From assembly GCA_031213475.1 (NCBI GenBank), contig JARUPZ010000020.1:930001-994000 (forward strand): DNA of 64,000 bases. The letters run 5' to 3'. This document shows positions 19,362-31,400 of this stretch, one piece after another. Numbering within the stretch: the stretch's first letter is position 1; every line of letters begins with the position of its first letter. The notes beneath the pieces were generated by a model, which worked only from the letters and a program-made list of their open reading frames with translations, was not told the DNA's origin and searched no databases. This DNA comes from Nereocystis luetkeana (taxonomy: Eukaryota; Sar; Phaeophyceae; Laminariales; Laminariaceae). The position numbers were made by a program, and so were the translations under genes.

Positions 19362-22300
19362 ATGTCGCTCAATACGATGGCAGCGCATGATCCATTCTAT
19401 GCAGTACGAGAGTGAGTCCTTTCCCCTCTCTACGATTTAGATGTCTTGGAAACTTTGTACTTTTACGAGGATACCTGTTGTATTAAGTATGCGATCGGCC
19501 CTGTTTCACCGCACACACGTACAAGTAGGAAGCAGCGTTGAGATCTAACCGCGTCGAGCTGTAGGAAGTCAATTGGCGCTGCATCCGAATGCATCGAGGT
19601 GCATGATAAATTGCTGTGTTTGAACCATTGCACGCATTGTGCATCAGAGCGGCACCCAGGGTGGCGGGCCTCCAATGGCGCTTGTGGTCACTGAGATCCC
19701 TCGGAGATTGCGGCAGTCGGAACACTTGTGATCAACTCGGAATGCCATTCTTATGATTACACTTACTTGTCATCAACCCGGTAGGCAGTACCTGGTACGT
19801 ACCAGGTACCTCGTACTATTAATAATAATAACAATAATAATAATACTTCTTGGTTGCATTCTATGGGTAGGCACAATTCGACGCGAGTCGACGAGGGAAG
19901 AAAACGCTGAAATCTTCTCGCGATAAAAATGAAGGCACGTACCGTAGCGGGAAGGGGGGAGAAGAGCCTACTATGTGACCCCGGATCTGAGTTACGAGTT
20001 CGAAGGAGAGAGAGAAGAAGATGTGCGAAGATAATGAATGGGATGAGAAAAAAAAAAAAAAAAAAAAAACTTTGGTCTTGTACCGCTAACACTTCGTGAT
20101 CAACACCAAGCACGGTGGGGATACTCTACCAACACAGACCACATCGTAGAACAATAGAATATACCAGGTATCATTTAATGTTAATGTTAATGTGAATATG
20201 AATATTAATCGCTTGTCATCAGCGGAATGGGATTATGTACTGCAATATGGTACGTGCTGCAGTGCAGTATTACGAGTACGAGTTCAGCTCGTAAATACTA
20301 CCGGACGTATTGAACGTACGTATTATACCTGCTGTACGTATAATACCTGCTGGTTGTCTTACCTGGTACTGCTGCTGTATTCATAGACTTGACTTTTAGC
20401 ACTTTGGGTAATTGTGTGTGCCACACCAAACACCAGCCTGCCAAGCACGGTGGGGGCTATAATAGCCTATTGCCATTTAACGTGGGAGGAAGCACACCCC
20501 CCTTACCAGGTATTAATAGATACCTGGTACCTAGCTGTTAGCTGTTAGCTGATAGCAGTCCCGCCCACATGAGCACACCCGGTGATACATACTTTTTGTC
20601 CGTTTTTCGATCAGCACTTTAGCACCGGGGGTACGTTGAATACCACACCCCGTACGGAGGTGCATCTGATTACGGCATCAAAATCAAATATTTATCACAC
20701 CTCCTTCCTGGTGGATACCATCCACCCACAACGCTGCTATTACTCCTCCTACTCTGTGCCCTAAGTCCCAACCACCGGCGCCGGTAATAGGTTTGTGGCC
20801 AATCACGGAACTTGACGTGTGTGATTGTAGCAATATCTAGAAAACCATCCAGTGCGGAATGCTATCATACGGCGGTGTACTTGTGTTCGGGGCGTCGGCT
20901 ATTAATAGAAAGTAACGTTACATATTATGGCAGCAGTTACTTTTTGAGTGGGGCAAGGGCCTCTGAGATGCAATCCCTCAAGGTTATGTTCTACAGGGTT
21001 TGTGGATTCTGTGTACGGGTATGGAAGTATTACAGAACTTACAGAAGTTTCTGGTAAGGGTGCAGGAGTCTTGCAGAACTCACATAACTTCCGGGTATTG
21101 TGGCACGGGCGTACAGAACTCATAGAAGTTCCGGGTATTGTGACACGGGCGTACATACCTCAAAGAAGTTCCAGGCAGGTACGTATAACAATGTTTTACC
21201 CGTACCCCGGGTATTGTGGCACGGGCGTGCATAACTTACAGAAATCCCGGGCATGGGTATGAAAGTGGTACAGGCCTTACAGAAGTTCGTGGTACGGGTA
21301 TGTGGGCATTGTACGTACAGAACGCACAGAAGTGCCGGTGTGAATTCGCGCCTCAAGGGGATGAAAAGCAACAGATTCACTCGTCAAACAAATACACTAT
21401 TAAGACGTACGATGCAAACGCGAAGTTTGAAAGTTTTCTTAAGAGTATTGCTTTCAAGAAACAGCCGAAGATATGATCGTACCGCCGCTGTTGGGAAAAA
21501 ATAGCTTTTTATGTCTGTTTTATGTCTTTTGTACAAACGGCTGCAGGCGGCGCAATTTGTTTTTTCTCGTTGCAGATTGTCCACACGCTGATAAAAATCA
21601 GCTCGTGCGATGACAGACCTTCGATCTCGACATAGACTCAGCCCAAGGCCAACCTGCTTGGTTTCAGGCAAGGCCAACGCGAGTAGATGACAGCCTCGAA
21701 GATATCAGGTGGATCCATGGTCTAGGGGGCGAGCGCTTGCGGGCGGCGTCCTACGCTCTCCTCCTGAGAAAAAAACTCTTTTTTGCCGTGCGAGACGGAT
21801 CGAGAATATTTGCCATTTGTTTGTGCACACCAGCGGGCATTTTGTTTTCATCATACGCCTGGCCAGCACCCACCACATATCACCGGCCATTGTGTGAACA
21901 TTGCGGGGACCCTACTGTAAGGTGGGTCGGAGCCCCTCACGAGCGCACTCTGTTTAGAATTCATGACGAAGTCGTTGGTTTTGTCGATCGACGTCGAGGG
22001 CTCGGAATCCCGCCGCTTCGAACTAAACATCCACCTGGGTTTTTCTCAAGCCGGTATTCGTCCAACATCGGCCCCATAAATGTTTTTCGTCGGGGTTTTC
22101 CAAAAGTTTGGAACTTTCGATTTGAAGAATCGTGCTCATAGCAAGCTGTACCCGAAAGTTATGGCGGTGAGACCTATGCCAATAGAAACGCGAAGTCCAA
22201 AAGTTTGCTTTCAAATATATTGCTTTCAAATAACAGCCGAAAATTTCCTCGTACCGCCGTTGGGGGGGAAAAAAGAGAGATCATGTTTGATTTCTTCCTG

Positions 22301-25300
22301 TTTTTTTCCCCAACGGCTGCAGGCGGCGCAATTTGTTTTTTCTGCTTGCAAATTGTCAACACGCTGATAGAAACCAGCTCGTGCGACGATCGACGCTCGA
22401 TCTTAACATAGACTCAGCCCACGGCCAACCCGCTTGGCGTCCGGCAAATCCAACGAATATAGATCACGGCCTCGAAGATATCAGGTGGATCCGTGGTTTA
22501 GGGGGCGAGAGCTTGCCGGTGGCGTCGTACTGTATCCTCCCAAACCTGAAAAAAAAGTCTATTTTTTGTCATTCGAGACGGATGGATAATTTTTGTCTTC
22601 GGTTTTGTGCACACCAGCGGCCTTTTTATTTTAATCATACGCCTGGTCAGCTCCCGCCACATGACACCGGCCATGGTGTGAAGACGGTGACCTCAGGGTG
22701 GGTCGGAGCCCCTAACGAGCGCACTTTGTTCAGAATTCATGACGCAGTCGTTGGGTTTGCCCATCGATGTCTGTCAAGGACTCGGAATCTCGCCGCTTCG
22801 AACTAAAGATCGGCCTGAGTTTTTCTCACGTCGATGTTGGCCCAAGGTCGGCCCCAGATCCCGAGATCGGCCCCAGATTTTCTTTTTCTCGGGCTTTTCC
22901 AAACGATTGGGACTTTTTTTTTTTTTTTTCTAAACGCGCCCATAGGAAGCGTGTTCTAAATATATATTTATCTGGAGGGTGTCTTTGAAGTTCAACCCTT
23001 TTATTGATACTTCGCTTTCCCATTGGCATAGGCCTTATCTGTGAAAGGCAAACTTTGAATGGAAACTTTGCGTTTCCATTGGCATATGTCTAAGATACAA
23101 GCTCTGTGACCACAAATTACGACACGGAGATAGTACATCGCAACGCAGTATCCGCAAGCCGATTGGACAACGCAACAATGCCAATGCCAATGCCAATGCC
23201 ATGCCATGCCAATGCCATCGTCCTGTCACGATAAAGACAATGTTAATACGCCAGCAGCCTGCACATATCGGGAGAGAGAGAAATATGTACCAGGTAATGT
23301 CGCACATAGAATCGCACATAGTGTCGCACATAGTGTCGCGCATAGTATGGTATAGTATAGTGTCTATATGCGGGGCCACCAACGCGGCGACAAGATAGTG
23401 CCGTATGGTCATCGCCACGATCTGAGGCGAGACAGCCCTTTTCTCTGGGGTGAAGAATCAGCATGGACATTGGGGTGCAAGTGCTGGATGGAAAATGTAG
23501 ACGTGCGACGTGTAACTGGTACTATGTGACTACTGCATTACTGCTGGAATACAACACATAAAAAATGCATACGAGGTATACGCGGGTACTGCTTCAATTT
23601 ACTACGATGGCATGGCATGGCATGGCGTTGTCCACTCTGCTAGCTGCATAACAATGCACTGGTGTACTATCTCTGTCTCGTAGTTTTGCGACCACAGAGC
23701 TTGTATATCTCTGGGATTGAAGACTTAGCACTGGTTCTGCTGGATTTCAACAGGTAGAAGGAGCGGTTTAATGTGAAGAACACACACACCCGGGGAAATA
23801 CCTCGGGCGTGCTTCTGTACATACCCTACAGAACACAACCTTGCAAGCTTCGGGAGTTTCGACATTACATTCCTCCAGTAATGTACAGTGTGGTGGCGGT
23901 ACCTGTAACTACGGCACACGGTACTTAGCATGTACGGCTCCAGCGCCAGTTCCGTGAAGCGCAACGTGAGCTGGAAAGCGTGTTACGCTCATGCGCCGCA
24001 GCCGTGTAGCCCCCCCCACTGGGGGCCCCAAAGAGCCACCGGAGGCAAAACAATGCCACAATTTCGTTAATATACGTACCGAAAACCACTTGGTAAAGTG
24101 TGTTAAGACACCTAAAACACGTTTTCGACCGCAGCGAAAACAAAAAAGGTGCCTCAATGATACTTCGCACAGTTTTTCGGCTGCCGCGAAACCTCGTGTT
24201 GCGCTGCGCGCAACACGACGCGCGTAACATTCCTTCCGACGTCTGTTGCGCTAAACAGCCATTACTTCTAACCCGAAAGTTGCGCCAGCTCAACAGCCGC
24301 GTCATGCCGTAGCGGTAGTCGGTATGCGCCATTGCAGCAAGGTGGGAATCTTTGCTGTCATCTCCGCTTGCAGGCGTGGACCTCACCATGGCCGGCAGTA
24401 TTGCGTGGGAATGGAAAGCAAGACAAGCTGGTTTCAGATAAAAGCCTCTCCGATGTTAACATGTTAGCACACTCGTTGTTGTCACACCTCTTGTTGGCTT
24501 GGCACACCCCTTGTTGGCGATCCCCTTGGTATCTCACCGTTTTTTATAACGCCATCTGTAGTCTGCCCGAGGTCTTTTAACGCCCCTTAGCAATCACTAC
24601 TAGTAGTACTATTGATACTATTAATACTATTAATACTGTTAGCACACACCCTAGCTGCGGGGCTCTCGTGCATGTTGCTTATCGCCGGGGGTGCGTCAGA
24701 TAGCACACACCATAATAATAGCGTACCTGATGCATGGTAATATCTGTAAAGGTTAGAATATTATATTATTAGCAGGGTGTGCTATAGTCCATGTTATTAT
24801 ATACCAGGTACCAGGTACGCTAGTGACTTGCAGTACAGTACCAACAGACATATTTACAGTGCGGTATATATGTATGTACGTAGCAGATAGAGGGCACATG
24901 CATTGTCGTGCATTGTCATGCATTGTCATGCATTGTCACCTATACTTACGGCGATGGTGTACAGCACTCTGTACCTGCTATAGTGAAACCAGTTCACCAC
25001 TCTGTACCTGCTATAGTGAAACTATCGCATACTGCTGGGTGAAACTGGCACCAGTCATTTGACATGTTTTTTCACCTCGGTTGCACTTGAACACTTGCTT
25101 TGACTGAACACTTGAAACATCTTATACACGGCATGGACACTTTATAACACATTAGCTGAGTTGAACTCTTGAACGAACGGCAGTGAGGTTTCTGCGAAGA
25201 TTGAGTATCTCAAGGTCCGATTAGAGCGTTTCCAAGACTTGCTGCACAACACCGACACGGCACAGAATCGCGACTTTCAGGATCTTCGAAAAGGTGGGAG

Positions 25301-28300
25301 ATGCATGTGCAACAGCTGACGTGCAATGGGCAAGTTGAGGTTCAACTCGCGATTACTGTATTGAGCGGACTCAGCTCACCTCATCACGGGGTATTACCTA
25401 GCCGCGTATGAAAATCTTTTGAGCGGTTTGGTCATGAACATGAGTATGATGCTGGATCTGTTTGTCATGAGCATGAAGATTGCAGCCATGAAATGGGAAT
25501 TAAGCGTCTCCGACAACGTGAGTAGAGTAGGAGACCAATTAGACTCAGGTAGACTCAGGTAGAGAGTGCGAAACGTTAGGCACTAAAATACCTAGGAAAG
25601 GAACAAGTGGAGATGGAGCTGCTAGCCTTGTGGTCTTGTGGCCTTGTGGCCTTGTGGCCTCGGTGGGAAGTACGCACTATTTCCAGTCGTACAGGGAATG
25701 TAATCTTTCAATTTACACATGACGAGGCAGCGGTATTCAACAGCTAGATGGCTTGACAAGGAGGTCATTCAAGATACGTCTTCAATATTTTTGTATTCCG
25801 ACCGCACAAATCATCGCGATCATCTTTTCCTCAAGGCCCCGAGGAAAACGCCTTATTATCGCCGTTGTCTCGTACTACTAACGGTAGCCTACAGTACCTA
25901 CTGAAGCTTCTGTCGTGACTGTCCGTGTGTTGCCGTCGATCCTTCGGAGCAGAATACTAATGGTACCAAAATTGATTAATGGGTAACGCATCTTGTATTC
26001 CGCTTTCAGGCCTTTTGAAGGAGGTCAAGGGAGCAGATGGCCAGCTCAGAGACCTGCGACGGACCGTGGAATACGTGGAGAACAATCGAGACTCCTTCAC
26101 ACACATCGACGACGTGAGCCGTCACCAACACCTCGCACGCCTTGCGCCATAAGGAGCGCAGTCATCCATGCCCGCTATCATACAGTACCATATATCGGTC
26201 CTCGTGTGGTTTATGCAGACTGCAGCAGCAAGATTGGGCAGGACCCATTCGTCAGCAGCAAACAATGACGTTGTTGGCTCTGTTGCTGTCACTTAATTCG
26301 CCTACTACTATACGAATACTACGGATACTACTAATACTACTAATACTACTCCTGTCTGCCGACCGTCTGCCCACCAATCCCTTTATTCTTAAAACCATTA
26401 AAACCATGCAGACCGAATTGTTGGAGCGCAAAGCGTTCCTATCGGAGTCGAAGGGAGTGCTATTGGGGGCCACCGACGCTCTTGACGGCCAAAAAACAAG
26501 GAATAAGATGGCTCAGGACGACCGCTCGGTGAGTGAACCGAATGAAGGGTGCATCCCCCGTACGCTCTTGGATGCCCTTGGATGCCCTGCTGTAGTACCT
26601 ACAGGAAGTAGAGCGATAGACCGAACCTTTGAAGGAGTACGAGCGGCGAGTATTAATAGTATCCCGATTGTATTCATGATGGTTTGGGCGGTGCTTGACT
26701 GTGGTCGGCTCTGTGCACTTCATTTCGCTTCATCTCTTGGTTCAGGAAATGTCCAAGTATCGCAGCAAGGGAGACTTGGGCGCACATACAGATCTGGAAC
26801 GAGACAACACGGAACACATTCTGGATCAACAGTCGCGAGTTCGGGTAAGAGGACAAACGGACCAGTCTCAAGTATGGAAGGATGGACAAGCCAGCAAGGC
26901 GCAGGATGCATTCCACACGCCAGCCGCATCGTTTTTAAGCTTGGGCTAGGACAATTGCCTTTATGTTTTGTTGTTGGCGTCTTGAGGCTGGACATTCGTA
27001 GTGGGTGTCTTTATTTTGTCCATACTCTTATGTTGCTCTTGCTGATACGGTCGTCTGGCAAGTCGTGTACATGGCTTTAGAGTGAACAAAATGGTTGTCC
27101 TCTCGTGTTTTGCCCTACTCTGTACCCCTCGAAATGCTTATGTCAAGTTTCGCGTCTTGAAAGAGGTCCTCGGTTGCGCTCGTGCAGATGCAGTTGGCGC
27201 GACAAGACCAAGACCTGGAGGAGTTGGGCACTCACGTGGAGCGCGTCGGCGAAACCGCGACGATCATCAACGAGGAGCTCAGGAGCCAAAACAGGTGAGT
27301 TTGTTATAGATCAGACGCCACGAATAACCATATTGGGAGGTAACGCACATCGTCAGCCATGTGGATGTTGTTATGATGTGGTCTACCCCGTGGCTGCTTC
27401 CGACTCCCGAGAAACCTATAATATCAAAACAGCAAATATACCGTTGGTATTCGGATATACACCTATCTATGAGGCTGATGCGGTTTTTCCTCCGGCGTAC
27501 AATCTCGCGTAAGACAGCTACTAGTGGGCTTGCATTTTGTGTCCATTCACGTTTTAGATTGTGCGCTATTGCCAACCATGCTCTGTAGTATTAGAGGGAG
27601 TTAACTCTAGTGGGAGAGTCGGTGACCCCAACTTTGATCTACTCGGCAATCTTGTCTGTAGATCAAATCCACTTGGTTGCTGCTGTACCGCACCTACTCT
27701 CTACATATATATGTATATCGCGTGCTTTAGGAAGAACACCAATGTCGTCGTTGCTTCTTTGCCGTAGCTCTTGTATTTGGTCCTCGCCAAACGACTTATC
27801 CACCTGTCCCTAACCCTACCAACATCTTTTCGGGGGTACCGCGTTTGTTGACGTTGGACACGTACTGCACGGTGGCACGCCTTGTGGGCATGCTGTTACA
27901 CTGTAGCCGCGTATTGACGGTTTTTGGTCCGCTGCTTTCCTCCATGTGTAGTAGTCAGCACTGCTGTCACCTGTGGCTTCCAGCCATGTATTGCCAGGTA
28001 TCAGCGTCCTACATAGCGCTGTCAGACCAGGCGTACCGTTTATAATATGTTCAAGGGATTAGTAGGATAATCGTCTGCCGGCAAGTACGCTCGTCGAAGG
28101 GAAATCAACCCATGTGCATACAAGTATCTCTTCCTGTATTGGTACAGCCGCGGGTCGGAAGAATATGGCGCTGGTGCATACACAATACCCATACATGAAG
28201 CCTTCTGTTGTGCCATGTTCGACCTGGGTAATAACCGTTAGAAACCAAGGGCCAAGATACTGGTTGTACTGGTTCGTAGCTGCAGAATTACCTGAACGAC

Positions 28301-29726
28301 GTTACCGCCCCCAGAAAGCACCCTACACTGCAGGTACCGCTGTTAGTGCTACTCTGTGATGTATAATTGCTGTATATCGTTTCGTGTTCCATTCCTGCGT
28401 GGTGGAGGTTGTTATCATCTTTGGATGATGACTTGGACGAAGCGACAGAGCGCATGAACTTCGTTATGGGACGACTGGGAAAACTTCTCAAGACTAAGAG
28501 TGAGTAACCGAGTGTACCCAATACCCAGGTCTGCGCCACGTTCTTGGCCAATACTAAGTATATCATCTAACTAGCAGTAAGACTGGGCTCTTACACCCGT
28601 AACTTTGTATGGTTTTTATCGTATGTACCAAGGGGAATCAGGGTGGGTCTATAAATATTTCTTGTAATGGGGTTGTTTCGAAGCGACACACGAACTGCAT
28701 CATGGAGGAACGCGGTCGAGTGTGAAGCCTGCTCATCGTGCTCCCGGTGGGGTTTGTTTGATCCACGATACATCGATTGGCCCGAAGTTCTTCTTCGATC
28801 ATGTTTCAACGATTCATGCTCACAATATGGTGTAAGGACATCAGGACAGCTTGTGAGCTTGGAAGGGTGTCTAAACCAAACACAGCCTAGCCCTGGGAGA
28901 AGGTGCACGAATGCTTCCACTCAAATTCTCAAAATTTCGGCCGCTCAACAAGTACGTCGCCGCCAAAGTTAGATCGGCCGGTGTGCCTGCTGTATGGAGT
29001 AATGTTGCAACCGTGATCTGTGTGCGCTATTGTATACCTGGTACCTGGTAAATGATATTGCTAGTAGTGTAGACTGGGTAAAAGCGTGTTCCGCTCGACC
29101 GGGCGCTGCTCAAGTGGGGTCAAATCAATTGAGTGCATCTATGATATGTTGCAGCATGTAGATGGCACTACTATGAAATATGCAGTAGTGTCCTGATCCT
29201 GATGTTGGTACTGTGTGTGTTCTTCACATTAAACCGTTCTTTCTACCCGCCGACATCCAGCACAACAAGTGTCCGTGCCGATTCTTTAATCCTAGAAGAG
29301 ATACAAGTTCTGTGGTCACAAAGCTACGCCACAGAGATACTACGTTGCCACGTGTGCAGTATGCACTGCAGTGGGCGATGCAAAGCCATGTCATCATACT
29401 AGATACGACAGGCACGACATACGCAATCTATGAAATAGTGAAACGAAAAGTGGGAAGAGTCGAATCCCTTCTCGGCGTTAATTAATGCCATCGCGGATGC
29501 ATACAAATTGGGTTTACTTTCGACGCGAAACCGTTTCATCGTCAACAGACTCCTATCCTCTCTCCCCATTGGTTCGCTAACGCTTAAAACGCTACACGTT
29601 TGTGTCTACGCACCCGCTGTCGCACCCCTTCTTCTGGCGTTGTACCCAGGCAAGTGTCAAATCTGGACAATTGTGCTGCTGTCCATCGTCCTCATCATTC
29701 TGGTCCTCATGCTAATATATGTCTAG
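19362..29726 (+). CDS. STX6: Syntaxin-6/SYP61-type Qc-SNARE, complete, eight exons
   Basis: Qc-SNAREs of this type act in vesicle fusion at the trans-Golgi network and endosomes. Exons: 19362-19411, 25184-25293, 26010-26113, 26412-26528, 26746-26844, 27188-27294, 28408-28499 and 29650-29726. All introns are GT-AG, phases match at every junction, and the product is 251 residues. Residues about 7-105 form the syntaxin-6 N-terminal domain: HDPFYAVRDEV, then LRDLRRTVEYVENNRDSF and ELLERKAFLSESK. Residues about 163-224 are the SNARE motif (RQDQDLEELGTHVERVGE), with the zero-layer Q at 194 in ELRSQNRLL. Residues 231-250 are a C-terminal membrane anchor ending one residue before the stop. A second in-frame ATG at 19377 is an alternative start. 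Intron 1 (5.8 kb) carries a SINE, two R3 MITEs and a minisatellite. Confidence 0.92.
19855..20070 (+). mobile_element. SINE copy S2 with poly-A tail, 5' truncated
   Basis: The body matches S4 from GGGTAGGCACAATT through GATAATGAATGGGATGAG, then ends in about 22 A residues (20048-20069). The tRNA-like head is missing. It lies in intron 1 of the SNARE gene. The complement reads as a long Phe/Leu-rich frame in several copies, which is spurious. Confidence 0.8.
20990..21345. repeat. Minisatellite, about 40-50-bp units
   Basis: Imperfect tandem units combine ACTTACAGAAGTTCCGGG with TATTGTGGCACGGGCGTAC. About seven units are visible in SNARE intron 1. Confidence 0.75.
21404..22170. mobile_element. 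MITE R3 copy b, right end incomplete
   Basis: It begins GACGTACGATGCAAACGCG and follows R3a and R3c through the GGCGGCGCAATTTGTTTTTTC, AGATATCAGGTGGATCCATG and GGGTCGGAGCCCC blocks. The end abuts R3c directly at 22170/22171, and the usual right terminal repeat is not seen. Confidence 0.75.
22171..23034. mobile_element. MITE R3 copy c, plus an extra terminal piece to 23090
   Basis: It starts GACCTATGCCAATAGAAACG and ends CCATTGGCATAGGCC. Another right-end fragment ending GGCATATGTC follows at 23038-23090, so copies b, c and a solo end form a tandem cluster. The flanking triplet on the right is TTA; the left flank is R3b. Confidence 0.75.
23095..23150 (+). repeat. Dispersed repeat R12, fragment 1
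   Basis: GATACAAGCTCTGTGACCAC and the sequence after it match the reverse complement of 23640-23715 and the plus strand at 29305-29350. Confidence 0.5.
23640..23790 (-). repeat. Dispersed repeat R12, fragment 2
   Basis: This matches 29208-29350 in reverse complement, including TTCACATTAAACCG and TACAAGYTCTGTGGTC. It lies in SNARE intron 1; the partner lies in SNARE intron 7. The family is unknown. Confidence 0.55.
24890..25030. repeat. Short tandem repeats
   Basis: An 11-bp unit CATTGTCATGC repeats about four times (24900-24940). A unit of about 38 bp containing CACTCTGTACCTGCTATAG repeats twice (24965-25021). Both are in SNARE intron 1. A similar six-base tract (AATGCC) lies at about 23174-23216. 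Confidence 0.65.
29205..29350 (+). repeat. Dispersed repeat R12, fragment 3
   Basis: This is the copy in SNARE intron 7, about 145 bp, matching 23640-23790 in the opposite orientation. Confidence 0.55.
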
Positions 29727-31400
29727 AGCTCAGCTAGTGTTTATTTTGGGCGGAGTTGAGCAGGGCGTCGGGGGCTGCGAGCTCACCTTGGCGGGCGGAC
29801 AACTTAGCATCATCCATTGGTCATAGATAGCGTTGTTGCAAAATAACTAAGGCGTCAAGTTCAAAGTAAAGCAACTTCGACACTCTCCAGTCGTTGTTTT
29901 TGGCGATGATGATCCGTCATGTTGGCAAGCATTCTGCGGTTAGGGTGTATAGTTACTATGTCTTGTATATTAGGTTTCGTTGCACTCGCGGGTGTTGGTT
30001 GAGTTTCAAGCATTGGGAACACCGCACCGCATTGGAGGGATGAGCATAAGCAGTGCCGCACTTGTACCGCTTTCAATAATATACTACAGCAGTACTGTCG
30101 ACTGTTCATAGGTGTCATTTTCTCGCGTACTACTCGTCCGCTATGTGTGCATATTATTAATACACCCCACCAAATATCTGGTACCATATGTGACAAGTAC
30201 TAAACGCGTGCGACCCGTGTGATTGTCGCACAAACGCTAGAGTATTGCTGAATGGTATGCGCGTGATAAACATGTTTCAGCACACCCGTTACGTGATCCA
30301 TGGTTTGAACTACTCCACTCTATGCCACCCTTGCGCCAAATACTGAAATTTTGGTGGGTGGGCACCCCCTGGGAGGAGCAAAAGCTCTACCAGGTACTTG
30401 GTAGAAATGTTTTCGATGCACTGATTAACGCACAACAGGGCCACAAACAGAGGCCAGACAATACAACAGTACGAACATGATCACAACCGCATGATGGATG
30501 CGACGAGCCCTGTATACACAAAGCACAAAGGCTTTCAAAATGGCGGGCCGGAAAAAAGCAACAACGCAACACGACACTGGCCCAAGTGCCCGTAGCCGTA
30601 CAGTTACTAATAGCCAAAACGTACAGTAGATTGATATATTGATACATTTGGACGACGATCTCATCTTGACGGGGATGAATCACTCTTTCTCGCGCTATTA
30701 GGTCAACGAAAAACTAACGACTCATCAAGGAATTCTGTCCATGTCACCTAACGTTAATAAGGTTCACTACCACGTCCACTTCAACACCCTCTCCCCTCTC
30801 TACCAGTACAGCACCATCAATATGTATCCTTCCGAGGCATGGAGTGGTGGCATGCAGTATATGCAACCAAAATTCAGCAAAGTGGCAAATCACTGCTGAG
30901 CGTCAACATGTTCGCCATCAACGGGGGTTCTTACTCGTATAAATGAAAGGAATTCACCCTCTCGGCCTCTGCACTATAATGACGCGCGTCGCCGGTCGCC
31001 GGTGACGCGCCAAGTTGAAAAAAAAAAAAAAAAAAAAATTGAGAAAATGAAAAAAACCGGGGATGGTATCCAGGCATCCCCTGGCCACCCCGGGGATTTT
31101 TTTCAACCTCCCCCCCCCCATAATGCATTATAATGACTTTTTTTCCTGTTTGCACTCTCGTATCGCGCTGTTTCGACTGTTTCTGAAAGTAGCTTCGCGC
31201 GTCACCACACTCTCCGTTAACGCTAAAAAGGCGCGCGCCGCGACGCGGACACACCAACACATATTACAGCAGCAAGAACACCACCTACAGCAGTGGTAAA
31301 ACCACTAGGCACCCCCAACTCGTACGAGGAGTACCACAGCAGTAACGTACCCGTACCCGCCCCCCCCCCCCCACCCCCCGCCCCCCCCCCTGACGCGGTT
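29727..31400. other. Convergent intergenic region, no gene recognised
   Basis: It lies between the SNARE stop and the mariner. It contains a stretch of about 20 A residues near 31018-31038 and C-rich tracts near 31110 and 31360. A minus-strand hydrophobic frame at 30425-30664 was considered and not accepted. Confidence 0.5.

Noticed and set aside
30425-30664. Minus-strand hydrophobic frame ending in a membrane-like helix
   Set aside because: No conserved motif and no partner exons; two frames are open at once.
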